This document shows, one piece after another, positions 1 through 5,963 of a DNA stretch of 13,565 nt (positions within the stretch are counted from its first letter, which is position 1; every line of letters begins with the position of its first letter). The position numbers and the translations under genes are program-made. Under the pieces are notes generated by a model. That model saw nothing but the letters and a program-made list of their open reading frames with translations. It did no database searches and was not told the origin of the DNA. Source of the DNA: Betaproteobacteria bacterium (GTDB taxonomy: Bacteria > Desulfobacterota > Desulfovibrionia > Desulfovibrionales > Desulfovibrionaceae); the NCBI GenBank assembly GCA_009778295.1, contig WRKB01000296.1, positions 1-13,565 on the forward strand. The letters run 5' to 3'.

Positions 1-63
1 GCATTTGTCTTCGTCGCTGTATTCGATGCGGGCTGCATAGCCCTTGTATTGCATGGTTCTCAT
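1..63 (-). CDS. hicB: HicB-family antitoxin, N-terminal fragment (runs off the left edge)
   Basis: Only the first 21 codons are in the window. They begin MRTMQYKGYAARIEYSDEDK, the typical HicB N-terminus (a Tyr-rich first strand followed by an Asp/Glu turn). HicB proteins form a partial RNase H-like fold that neutralises the HicA mRNA interferase, and many also repress their own operon through a C-terminal DNA-binding domain; that part is outside the window. I chose the ATG at 63 because a GGAG at 71-74 lies 7 nt before it and it overlaps the expected hicA stop (TGA, 60-62) in an ATGA arrangement, the usual translational coupling of hicAB. A second in-frame ATG at 54 is possible. Whether the gene is complete cannot be seen. 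Confidence 0.72.
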   Translation of the reverse strand, partial: MRTMQYKGYAARIEYSDEDKC

Positions 64-304
64 GGCGTAACTCCTATTGCTTCCAGAAAACCCCGCGCTG
101 GTATGGTCTCGCGTCTTTTCCTGGGTGGGGCCGATGGAAAGTCACCACCGCCTTGCCGCATACAAAACGCACGCGCGAACCGCGTCCTTCAATGGTCCTG
201 GCCCCCGCCGCCACAAGCAGCGTCTCTATCGCGTCCCACTCGAACATCCCTGACAGGGGATAGGCGAAAACGGCCTGAAGGGTTTTGCGATGCCTATTAT
301 GCAT
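60..304 (-). pseudogene. hicA: HicA-family mRNA interferase toxin, C-terminus frameshifted
   Basis: From the ATG at 304 the frame encodes a HicA-like protein: an N-terminal helix, VSG/LSG-EW at about residues 17-23, GSRVRF at 42-47 (the position of the GSH motif of classical HicA, here Arg), and FHRPHP-K at 56-63. After PYQ (residues 67-69) the frame runs into GVFWKQ and a TAG at 74-76. In the neighbouring frame, positions 63-98 read ARGFLEAIGVTP and stop with TGA at 60-62, which is the C-terminus I know from this subfamily. A loss of about 10 nt (or any net 3n+1) around position 97 explains this. The 76-residue product lacks the normal last helix. It may be inactive, or a sequencing error may be responsible. 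A weak Shine-Dalgarno (TAAGG) lies about 4 nt before the ATG. The normal role is degradation of mRNA under stress, controlled by HicB. Confidence 0.72.
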
Positions 305-818
305 GGCCTTACGATAGCAAAAAATGATAGCAAATCAAGCGAAGTGGCTGGCACTATCCACCACAACCAGCATACCCGTCGTCTGTGCCCTATTGCAAGA
401 AAAAGCACGGAAGTCCCTTCTCCGCCCACCACGCCCGTATAGTTGCCGGAAGCGGCGGCAACATCAAGGTTGAACCCTTCTGGCAGCTTCGCTGGCCTTG
501 ACACTGCCGCCGGGCGGTATCGCAACGATGAGGCCGAGGTGCTTCACAAAGGCCACGGCCACATGCCCGCTTGGGCGAAAAATTGATGCAAAGCTACGCC
601 GTACGGGTGGCACTGGCGCAATGCAGATTGAGATGCGGTAGCAGGCACTGGCTCACATCCGCACCGCTCCGGATCGGGAGGAGGCTTTTGCAGAAGTGGT
701 CAAAGGCATCAATATGGCTCTGGAACGGAACCGGGGGCTGGAGCGGTAGCTTTTGTGCAATTTCGCCACCGACAGTAGTGGAATACTGATCTTCTGCACG
801 TTACGTAAGTATTACGCT
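305..818. other. 514 bp with no intact gene; decayed coding fragments
   Basis: No convincing intact gene is seen on either strand. Short plus-strand fragments look coding but are broken by stops or frame changes. Around 500-586 a frame ends RYRNDEAEVLHKGHGHMPAW plus three residues, then TGA. Its shape resembles the H-NS C-terminal DNA-binding motif (YR...GRGRxPxW), but the key Arg residues are His. At 642-749 an open stretch without a start codon reads REEAFAEVVKGINMALERN in its middle, preceded in frame by a TAG at 639. These look like remnants of accessory or prophage genes. The H-NS likeness is tentative. Confidence 0.4.
311..334. repeat. Tandem 11-base direct repeat upstream of hicA, possible operator
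   Basis: On the minus strand the sequence TTTGCTATCRT occurs twice with a period of 13 bases (plus-strand copies at 311-321 and 324-334), ending 7 bases before the hicA start. A TTGATT-16-TATCGT promoter-like pair overlaps it. HicB proteins often bind repeats at their own promoter, so this is a plausible autoregulatory site, but that is inference. Confidence 0.35.
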
Positions 819-1109
819 CTAGAAATGGATACCCCCGCGCAGCACGGCGGCGCGCTTTGCGGCATACCAGAGAAAGGCGAGACAGACGCCGAGGGATGCG
901 CCCCAAGAATAGCTGATGTCGTTCATGATTGCGTTTTCCATGCGGCCGATTATGGCGAAGGGGATGGCAAGGCGTAGCGGGAAGAAGAAGGCATTCGTGC
1001 GCGTCTGGCTCTGTATCTGGGCGAAAAAGAGCACCCGGGGGTTGAAAAGTCCCGCGACGGCCCACAGGGTTGCTACTGAAGCCAATGTGTACAAGATGAT
1101 GGCCAGCAT
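819..1109 (-). CDS. Small inner-membrane protein of unknown function
   Basis: A 96-residue protein. A strong hydrophobic segment spans residues 2-22 (LAIILYTLASVATLWAVAGL), a second shorter one about 41-55, and a third about 67-84. It has a positively charged tail (KRAAVLRG), so it probably has two or three membrane helices. A GAGG lies 7 nt before the ATG at 1109, which supports the start. The pattern (helix, GLFNPRVLFF turn, second helix) is like short conserved membrane proteins found beside accessory genes in many bacteria, but I cannot name a family or function. It stands alone on the minus strand next to the decayed region. An overlapping longer minus frame (709-1065) lacks these properties and was discarded. 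Confidence 0.6.
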   Translation of the reverse strand: MLAIILYTLASVATLWAVAGLFNPRVLFFAQIQSQTRTNAFFFPLRLAIPFAIIGRMENAIMNDISYSWGASLGVCLAFLWYAAKRAAVLRGGIHF

Positions 1110-1442
1110 GTTTATGCCTCGATCATAGCCAAAGATTTTTTTTCGTCACGTTCCATCACGTCCGGTGGCTTGGAAATTCCCCCAGCACACATCAGGCAAG
1201 GGTCATACAAGAACCGTGAGATCTGGTAGCTCTGGTCTACCCAAAAGTTATATGTTACACAAGTAAATAAGATTACCCTGAGAAGTGTGCAAGCATCCCA
1301 AGATTTTTATCTCTTTGTCCTATCAACTTTCACTAAGGCTTTTGCCTATCAATCCCCCATGAAAGAAACGCGCGTGGTACCTATCGCGGCCATGCAGCAT
1401 GACAATTCATCCAGGCAACCCTTTCCTATGCAAGGATAAATT
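1110..1442. other. 333 bp intergenic region between divergent genes
   Basis: AT-rich spacer between the small membrane protein (minus) and the nuclease gene (plus); it must hold both promoters, but no clear -35/-10 pair can be picked. The octamer CCTATCAA occurs twice, at 1319-1326 and 1346-1353. A 26-codon frame from an ATG at 1359 stops at 1437-1439, 3 nt before the nuclease start. It has no ribosome binding site and is probably chance. The AAGGA at 1432-1436 serves the nuclease gene. Confidence 0.5.
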
Positions 1443-2525
1443 ATGCCCATAGAGATCGGAATCTGGCGTGTTGACCAGACACCCAAACAGATTCAACTAA
1501 ACACCCTCAATGCGGAATCCAAGTTGGAAGAGTGGATTGTTGCAGATATCAGCTTGATTGCTCCGGATTTACTGGTTATCGGTCAACAGGTCATCACCCC
1601 AAGCGGTGCAAGAATAGATATACTCGCGATGAATTCCAATGGTGATTTGGTCGTACTTGAGCTCAAGCGTGATAAAACTCCTCGTGAAGTGGTGGCGCAA
1701 ATTTTGGACTATGCTTCATGGGTGCGCACACTTGAGACGCAAGAGCTTGTCCGCATCTTTAAGACCTTTCAAGAACAGCGGAGGATAGGACAAAATGAAT
1801 CGCTTGACGATGCATATCGTCGTTGCTTTTCTACCTCAGGCCTACCTGAAGAATACAACGGCAACCACAGTTTGGTCATCGTGGCAACTGAACTTGATGA
1901 AAGCACTGAACGAATAGTCACCTATCTTTCTGAGGCATACTCAGTACCCATCAATGCCGTTTTTTTTCGGTTTTTTAAGGACGAGGACAGAGAGTATTTT
2001 ACACGAGCGTGGTTCCTTGATCCGGCTGACCCAGTTTCCCCAGAGCCTAGTGGACGTCAAATACAATGGAATAGTGAATTCTACGCATCATTTGGTCGCA
2101 GGAATTGGGATTGCGCACGAAAATACAACTACATCTCAGCGGGTGGTGGAGCCTGGTATAGCCGCACGTTGGATTTACTTGAGCCAGGCGCGAGAGTTTG
2201 GGTCAATGTTCCTGAACATGGTTATACAGGAGTAGCTATTGTGCAAGATCCCAAAATTCAGGCTGATGAATTTATGGTACAGACTGGCGATAACAAAGTA
2301 CCCATCACAAGCTTAGCTGACTGTGATCCGGCTATAATAAGGGAACCCGGCGACCCGAGCTTGGCGGAATATCTTGTCCGTGTCGAGTGGGTACATAGTG
2401 TTCCCTTAGAACAAGCCGTCAAAGAGCGTGGGTTTTTCGGCAGTCAGCATTCAGTATGCAAGCCCCGAGTGCCGAAGTGGGACTTTACACTGGAACGCTT
2501 GAAGTCAAGATGGGATATTGTCTGA
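1443..2525 (+). CDS. Stand-alone PD-(D/E)XK nuclease, NucS/DUF91-like, with C-terminal PUA/EVE-like region
   Basis: A 360-residue protein. The N-terminal part carries a complete PD-(D/E)XK nuclease core: Glu30/31 in the first helix, D59 in RIDILA, E73 and K75 in VVLELKRDK, and the QxxxY motif Q86-Y90 in AQILDYASW. NucS/DUF91 endonucleases use this layout to cut branched or mismatched DNA, so divalent-metal DNA cleavage is likely. The C-terminal part (about residues 205-340) contains SAGGGAWYSRTLDLLEPGAR followed by VWVNVPEHGYTGVAIV, a β-rich pattern like the PUA/EVE-type modules fused to such nucleases, perhaps reading modified bases. The start is supported by AAGGA 6 nt upstream. The gene is noticeably more AT-rich than the mdtD, rpoD and mutS2 genes and sits next to a tRNA, so it was probably acquired horizontally. 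A role in phage defence or repair is inference; the specific substrate is unknown. Confidence 0.75.
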   Translation: MPIEIGIWRVDQTPKQIQLNTLNAESKLEEWIVADISLIAPDLLVIGQQVITPSGARIDILAMNSNGDLVVLELKRDKTPREVVAQILDYASWVRTLETQELVRIFKTFQEQRRIGQNESLDDAYRRCFSTSGLPEEYNGNHSLVIVATELDESTERIVTYLSEAYSVPINAVFFRFFKDEDREYFTRAWFLDPADPVSPEPSGRQIQWNSEFYASFGRRNWDCARKYNYISAGGGAWYSRTLDLLEPGARVWVNVPEHGYTGVAIVQDPKIQADEFMVQTGDNKVPITSLADCDPAIIREPGDPSLAEYLVRVEWVHSVPLEQAVKERGFFGSQHSVCKPRVPKWDFTLERLKSRWDIV

Positions 2526-2604
2526 TTAGCAGTCAACAAGAAGTTGGTATTAAATCCCATTTGATTGCAACTTGGTATTAGACTACTTGGGGTGTCATAT
2601 CCAG

Positions 2605-2648
2605 AAAAAGCCAAGTCCCGCTTGGCTTTTTAGGCTTCGCGGGACTTG
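2605..2648. terminator. Overlapping alternative hairpins, probable bidirectional terminator
   Basis: An 11-bp perfect stem (2605-2615 with 2621-2631, loop TCCCG) has A-rich 5' and T-rich 3' arms, so it can terminate the plus-strand nuclease gene and the minus-strand tRNA. A second perfect 10-bp stem (2612-2621 with 2639-2648) shares the first stem's central bases, so the two cannot form together. On the minus strand the longer-range stem forms first and is followed by GGCTTTTT. Confidence 0.65.
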
Positions 2649-2662
2649 CTTAGATGATGATT

Positions 2663-2738
2663 TGGTGGAGATGGACGGGATTGAACCGACGGCCTCAGCG
2701 ATGCGAACGCTGCGCTCTCCCAGCTGAGCTACATCCCC
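2663..2738 (-). tRNA. tRNA-Ala (anticodon CGC)
   Basis: A complete cloverleaf can be drawn on the minus strand. The acceptor stem is GGGGATG/CATCTCC, the D stem GCTC/GAGC with loop AGCTGGGA, and the anticodon stem CAGCG/CGCTG with loop TTCGCAT, giving anticodon CGC, which reads GCG (alanine). The variable loop has 5 nt and the T loop is TTCAATC. A73 and an encoded CCA (2663-2665) complete the 3' end. The T stem GTCGG/CCGTC has one T-T mismatch at its second pair. The gene has its own promoter upstream and a hairpin terminator downstream. Confidence 0.95.
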
Positions 2739-2765
2739 GTGGTATCCGCATAGAGCGGAAAAGCA

Positions 2766-2794
2766 TCCTTACTCTTTTCCAATCACGCCGTCAA
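2766..2794 (-). promoter_or_regulatory. Sigma-70 type promoter of tRNA-Ala
   Basis: On the minus strand a -35 element TTGACG (2789-2794) lies 17 bases before TAAGGA (2766-2771). Transcription would start about 20-25 bases before the tRNA 5' end at 2738. The -35 is five of six to consensus; the -10 is weak. Confidence 0.5.
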
Positions 2795-2873
2795 TGCGGC
2801 CCCGGCGCAAAAATCCCGTCGCGAGGCGTGCATACTTATGAGAAAAATGGGCAAAAGGCGCTACCAGTTCAAG

Positions 2874-3392
2874 CTATTTGCTGGCCGCCAGCACCGCAGC
2901 CGCGCCAGCCTTGGCAACTGTCACATCATTAGCGACAGAACTCCCTGAAACACCAATGGCGCCGACAATCGTGCCACTCTTGTCTTTCAGAAGTTCGCCG
3001 CCGCCAAAAATCACCATGCCGCCGTTGGTAACTTCAATGCCGTACAGTTCAGCGCCCGGTACAGCGGCATCGTGCAGCTGCGTGGTGGACATATTCAAAC
3101 TGCGAGCTGTTTGAGCCTTTTTGATGGAAATCTCGATACTGGCCAAAAATGCGCCGTCCATGCGGTGGAAGGCCTTCAAATTGCCTCCCGCGTCTACAAT
3201 GGCGATATTCATCAGCGTACCCTGTTCCTGGGCTTTTTTGATCGCTGCATCAACGGCGATTCGGGCCAAGTCGGCGGTGACATCGCCAGGCAGGTACAGC
3301 CCCTTGGCAGGATCTGCGTCCTGTGCTGCGGCAAGCGGGGAAATAGTCAGCAAGGCCAAGCTGATCAGGGACAGAATAGTGAACTTTTTCAT
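2874..3392 (-). CDS. Exported GlcG/HbpS-family protein (DUF336, heme-binding type)
   Basis: A 172-residue protein with a clear Sec signal peptide: MKK, a hydrophobic core at residues 5-20, and likely cleavage near residues 23-25 (LAAAQ). The mature part is one GlcG/HbpS domain with the family's signature blocks: VDAGGNLKAFHRMDGA (66-81), KKAQTAR (91-97), a GG-rich strand (124-132) and GAIGVSG (144-150). Members of this family bind heme or small ligands; HbpS of Streptomyces is an exported heme-responsive protein and GlcG accompanies glycolate genes. No glycolate or heme genes are nearby, so the ligand is unknown and the role is probably periplasmic. A strong TGGAGG ribosome binding site lies 7 nt before the ATG. 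A large inverted repeat occupies its upstream region. No clear terminator was seen before the tRNA promoter. Confidence 0.85.
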   Translation of the reverse strand: MKKFTILSLISLALLTISPLAAAQDADPAKGLYLPGDVTADLARIAVDAAIKKAQEQGTLMNIAIVDAGGNLKAFHRMDGAFLASIEISIKKAQTARSLNMSTTQLHDAAVPGAELYGIEVTNGGMVIFGGGELLKDKSGTIVGAIGVSGSSVANDVTVAKAGAAAVLAASK

Positions 3393-3422
3393 GGCGTCTC
3401 CTCCAAAGGGTTCGGGGTGCTC

Positions 3423-3480
3423 ATTCCAATTCTACATCACAGCAACATCGCAGGACACAATGTTGCTGTGGAAATGGAAT
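3423..3480. repeat. Large inverted repeat upstream of the glcG-like gene
   Basis: CACAGCAACAT (3438-3448) and ATGTTGCTGTG (3460-3470) are perfect 11-base complements around an 11-base loop. Outside them ATTCCA (3423-3428) pairs with TGGAAT (3475-3480) across unpaired flanks. It lies 30-90 bases before the glcG-like start and has no T-run, so it is more likely an operator or leader hairpin than a terminator. On the minus strand TAGAAT (-10-like) sits at 3429-3434. Confidence 0.6.
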
Positions 3481-3673
3481 AAGATGCCGCAGCAACGGAA
3501 AGAGCGGCCCCGCCGACTGCCTCCAAATCACCATGATATGGCGAGCCATGCCTGTCAAGTCTGGCAGCGCTGCATATTGCCCAGATTGAAGCACTCCCTA
3601 CGCAAGCGTATCCAAAATCCAATTTGCCAAGTTTGCTGGGGCGGGGTAAATTTCTCCAAGCAAGGAAAAAATC

Positions 3674-5155
3674 ATGCTCTTCACATCGGAACGGCTTTCT
3701 CCCCAGAGTGCGCGCGTTCTGCCCTGGCTGGTCGCCGTGGCCTTTTTCATGCAGATGCTGGATGGAACCATCCTCAACATCGCCCTACCCACCATGGCCA
3801 AAGACTTGCACGTCGACCCCCTGCGCATGCAGTCCGCGGTCATCGCATACATGCTGACCGCCGCCCTCTTGATCCCCGCGTCAGGCTGGCTGGCCGACCG
3901 CTTCGGGGCACATCGCGTATTCATTGCTGCCGTATTTTTATTCACCCTGGGTTCTCTGTTCTGCGCCCTCTCGCCCCGGCTTGACTATCTCGTGCTCTCC
4001 CGCGTGCTGCAGGGCGTTGGCGGTGCGTTGATGGTGCCCGTTGGCCGTCTGGCCGTCATCAGGGCCTATCCCCGCCACCAATTAGTGCTGGTACTCAGCT
4101 TCATCACCATACCCGGCATGATCGGCCCGCTCATGGGACCGGTAGCTGGCGGTTTTCTCATCAAGTACGCGACCTGGCACTGGATTTTTCTGATCAACCT
4201 GCCAGTAGGGCTGGTTGGCGGGCTTCTGGCTCTGCGTTATTTCCCCGCCTTGCCCGGCGAAGGCAGCTGGACTTTTGACTGGAAGGGTTTTGCCCTGTTC
4301 AGCGGAGCCATGATCCTGGTTTCGTTCGCTATGGAGGGGCTGGGGGAATTGCATTTGCCCAAGGTGCAGGCCGTCATCCTGTGTGTCATCGGCCTTCTGC
4401 TGCTCGCCTTGTACTGGATACTGGCAGCGCATACGGAACACCCCTTGTTCAGCATCGGCCTGTTCCGCGTACTCAGCTTCAGAGTGGGTATTTTGGGGAA
4501 CCTATTCTCTCGCCTGGGATCCGGCTCCATGCCCTTCATGCTGCCGCTTTTCCTGCAGCTTGCCCTAGGCTTCTCGCCGCTCATGGCGGGGTTGACCATG
4601 GTCCCCTCCGCCGTAGCTGGAATCGTGGGCAAGAATATCATCAACCGACTCGTAGGACGCTTCGGTTTTCGCCGTTTTCTGTCGGTAAACACTCTGTTCC
4701 TGGGGCTGCTGATAGCCAGCTTCTCCCTGATCGGCCCGCAAATCCCGTATCCGCTGATACTACTGCAACTTGCGGTTTTCGGGATCGTCAATTCCATGCA
4801 GTTTACCGCCATGAACTCCGTAACCCTGATTGATCTCGACAACACGGAGGCCAGCTCCGGTAACAGCTTGCTTTCCGTGACCATGCAACTTTCCGCGACC
4901 TGCGGGGTAGCCATGGCCGCTGCGCTGCTGGACGGCTTCTCATCCGCTTTCGGAAAAAACCTGACCTCGGAACAATTACGAACCGTATTCGCCCAATCTT
5001 TCGTCTGCGTGGGACTCATCAGTATCGTCACCTGCCTTATTTTCAGCCAGACTCCCCGCGATGCGGGCAAAAATGCCCACAGGGCTTCCGTGCCCCAGTC
5101 GGAACAGGAAGCGCAGAGGCTTGGCGATACGCGGCATAATCATACGGAGGAGTAG
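3674..5155 (+). CDS. mdtD: MFS multidrug exporter, DHA2 family, MdtD-like
   Basis: A 493-residue, very hydrophobic protein of the 14-helix DHA2 drug:proton antiporter family. Residues 29-41 (LDGTILNIALPTM) are motif D1 in the first helix, GWLADRFGAHRV (71-82) is motif A in the first cytoplasmic loop, and GPLMGPVAGGFL (151-162) is the antiporter motif C. Long blocks such as RVLQGVGGALMVPVGRLAV and SSGNSLL agree with my recollection of E. coli MdtD (YegB). It should act in the inner membrane and pump out toxic compounds or metal-organic complexes; no outer-membrane or periplasmic partner gene is next to it. AAGGA lies about 7 nt before the ATG. It is the only plus-strand gene in this part and converges with the dinB-like gene, 39 bp away. 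An exact substrate cannot be told from sequence. Confidence 0.88.
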   Translation: MLFTSERLSPQSARVLPWLVAVAFFMQMLDGTILNIALPTMAKDLHVDPLRMQSAVIAYMLTAALLIPASGWLADRFGAHRVFIAAVFLFTLGSLFCALSPRLDYLVLSRVLQGVGGALMVPVGRLAVIRAYPRHQLVLVLSFITIPGMIGPLMGPVAGGFLIKYATWHWIFLINLPVGLVGGLLALRYFPALPGEGSWTFDWKGFALFSGAMILVSFAMEGLGELHLPKVQAVILCVIGLLLLALYWILAAHTEHPLFSIGLFRVLSFRVGILGNLFSRLGSGSMPFMLPLFLQLALGFSPLMAGLTMVPSAVAGIVGKNIINRLVGRFGFRRFLSVNTLFLGLLIASFSLIGPQIPYPLILLQLAVFGIVNSMQFTAMNSVTLIDLDNTEASSGNSLLSVTMQLSATCGVAMAAALLDGFSSAFGKNLTSEQLRTVFAQSFVCVGLISIVTCLIFSQTPRDAGKNAHRASVPQSEQEAQRLGDTRHNHTEE

Positions 5156-5194
5156 GCCCCCTCTATAATCAAAGTATGCGTGGCTTTTCAAACG

Positions 5195-5689
5195 CTAAAA
5201 AACGCCCTTCAGGCCGTGCTCTCGCAAAGCCGCGTCACAGGAGCCAAGATGGTACAGGATGTGCCCGGAAAGCATCACCAGAGTTTGAGAATGGCTGAAT
5301 TCACGCGCTATGCCGAGCGCCTTCATTCGGGCCGTCAGCCCCTGATTGATATCCGGCAGATCCGTATCCTGCAGGCCATCCAGGTAGGCATCGGCTTTTG
5401 CTTTCATGCGGGCGGCGTATTCCAGCACGGCTTTTTTCGAGGGAGCCGCATCCGGAGTGGTTTGCAGCCTGCCGACCTCGTGCGGATACAGTCCTTGCTC
5501 CGGCGTCTCACCATCCTGCAGCCCCCAAAACTGGCAACTGTTCAGCGCATGATACAGATGCTGCCAGACGGGCCACCCGCCAAATTTTTTCGCCCAGATA
5601 TCTTCCGGACAGACTTCAATAAATTGAACCAGCAGACCATAGGCTTGCTCAAACGCGGCTCTCTGGCCGGCAATAATCGATTGGGACAT
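5195..5689 (-). CDS. DinB-superfamily protein (putative metal-dependent four-helix bundle)
   Basis: A 164-residue protein with the DinB/YfiT layout: a helix starting QRAAFEQAYG, WPVWQHLYHALN (His44/His47) in the second helix, and FSHSQTLVMLSGHILYHLGS in the last helix, giving H143 and H147 in an HxxxH arrangement. In this superfamily three His residues bind a divalent metal; members include thiol-dependent transferases and hydrolases, but most are uncharacterised. I start at the ATG at 5689 because AGAGG lies 7 nt upstream; the open frame continues to 5830 without a ribosome binding site and reads unlike protein. It is cytoplasmic, with no signal peptide. A short GC stem followed by six T's (minus strand) overlaps its stop codon and might terminate transcription. 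Confidence 0.78.
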   Translation of the reverse strand: MSQSIIAGQRAAFEQAYGLLVQFIEVCPEDIWAKKFGGWPVWQHLYHALNSCQFWGLQDGETPEQGLYPHEVGRLQTTPDAAPSKKAVLEYAARMKAKADAYLDGLQDTDLPDINQGLTARMKALGIAREFSHSQTLVMLSGHILYHLGSCDAALREHGLKGVF

Positions 5690-5847
5690 AATCGTACCTC
5701 TTTTTATGGCTATTGTTGAAGCTTCATGCCCCAATGATACAATACCCTGCAAAAAAGAAAAGTGGGGTACCGCATTACTATAGCAGATTCTTTTGAGAAG
5801 CTCGTTCCGGCGTTGTCGGCACAGGTGCATGCGCCCAGCCTGCTCTC

Positions 5848-5894
5848 ATTCCAATTCTCAATCAAACGGCTTCATTCTGATTGAGAATTGGAAT
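5848..5894. repeat. Perfect 16-base inverted repeat upstream of the dinB-like gene
   Basis: ATTCCAATTCTCAATC (5848-5863) and its exact complement GATTGAGAATTGGAAT (5879-5894) flank a 15-base spacer. It sits between the VWA-OmpA terminator and the dinB-like gene. The 14-base word CTCATTCCAATTCT at 5845-5858 also occurs at 3420-3433 in the other large repeat. It could be a regulator binding site or a second stem behind the terminator. Confidence 0.65.
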
Positions 5895-5896
5895 AA

Positions 5897-5931
5897 CAAG
5901 CCCCCCGCCAGAGAATCTGACGGGGGGCTTG
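5897..5931 (-). terminator. Rho-independent terminator of the VWA-OmpA gene
   Basis: An 11-bp perfect GC-rich stem (CAAGCCCCCCG at 5897-5907 with CGGGGGGCTTG at 5921-5931, 13-base loop) lies 33 bases after the stop codon. On the minus strand it is followed by TTATT, a modest U-tract. Confidence 0.85.
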
Positions 5932-5963
5932 TATTATTCAGCTTGGGCCGGTTTGATCGGCGA

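Noticed and set aside
226..525. 99-codon minus-strand frame overlapping hicA
   Set aside because: Overlaps the hicA coding region in another frame and has no clear start signal or domain; treated as part of the decayed region.
1319..1353. Direct repeat CCTATCAA twice, like short iterons
   Set aside because: Only two copies, with no replication or regulator gene beside them.
1359..1439. A 26-codon frame (MKETRVVPIAAMQHD...) ending 3 bases before the nuclease gene, like a leader peptide
   Set aside because: No ribosome binding site before its ATG, no runs of a regulatory amino acid, and no terminator/antiterminator pair after it; most likely chance.
4237..5070. 277-codon minus-strand frame opposite mdtD
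   Set aside because: Shadow of a strongly conserved transporter gene; low-complexity Ser/Pro/Arg content and no ribosome binding site.
5690..5830. N-terminal extension of the dinB-like frame to an ATG at 5830
   Set aside because: No ribosome binding site, composition unlike protein, while the ATG at 5689 has AGAGG at good spacing.
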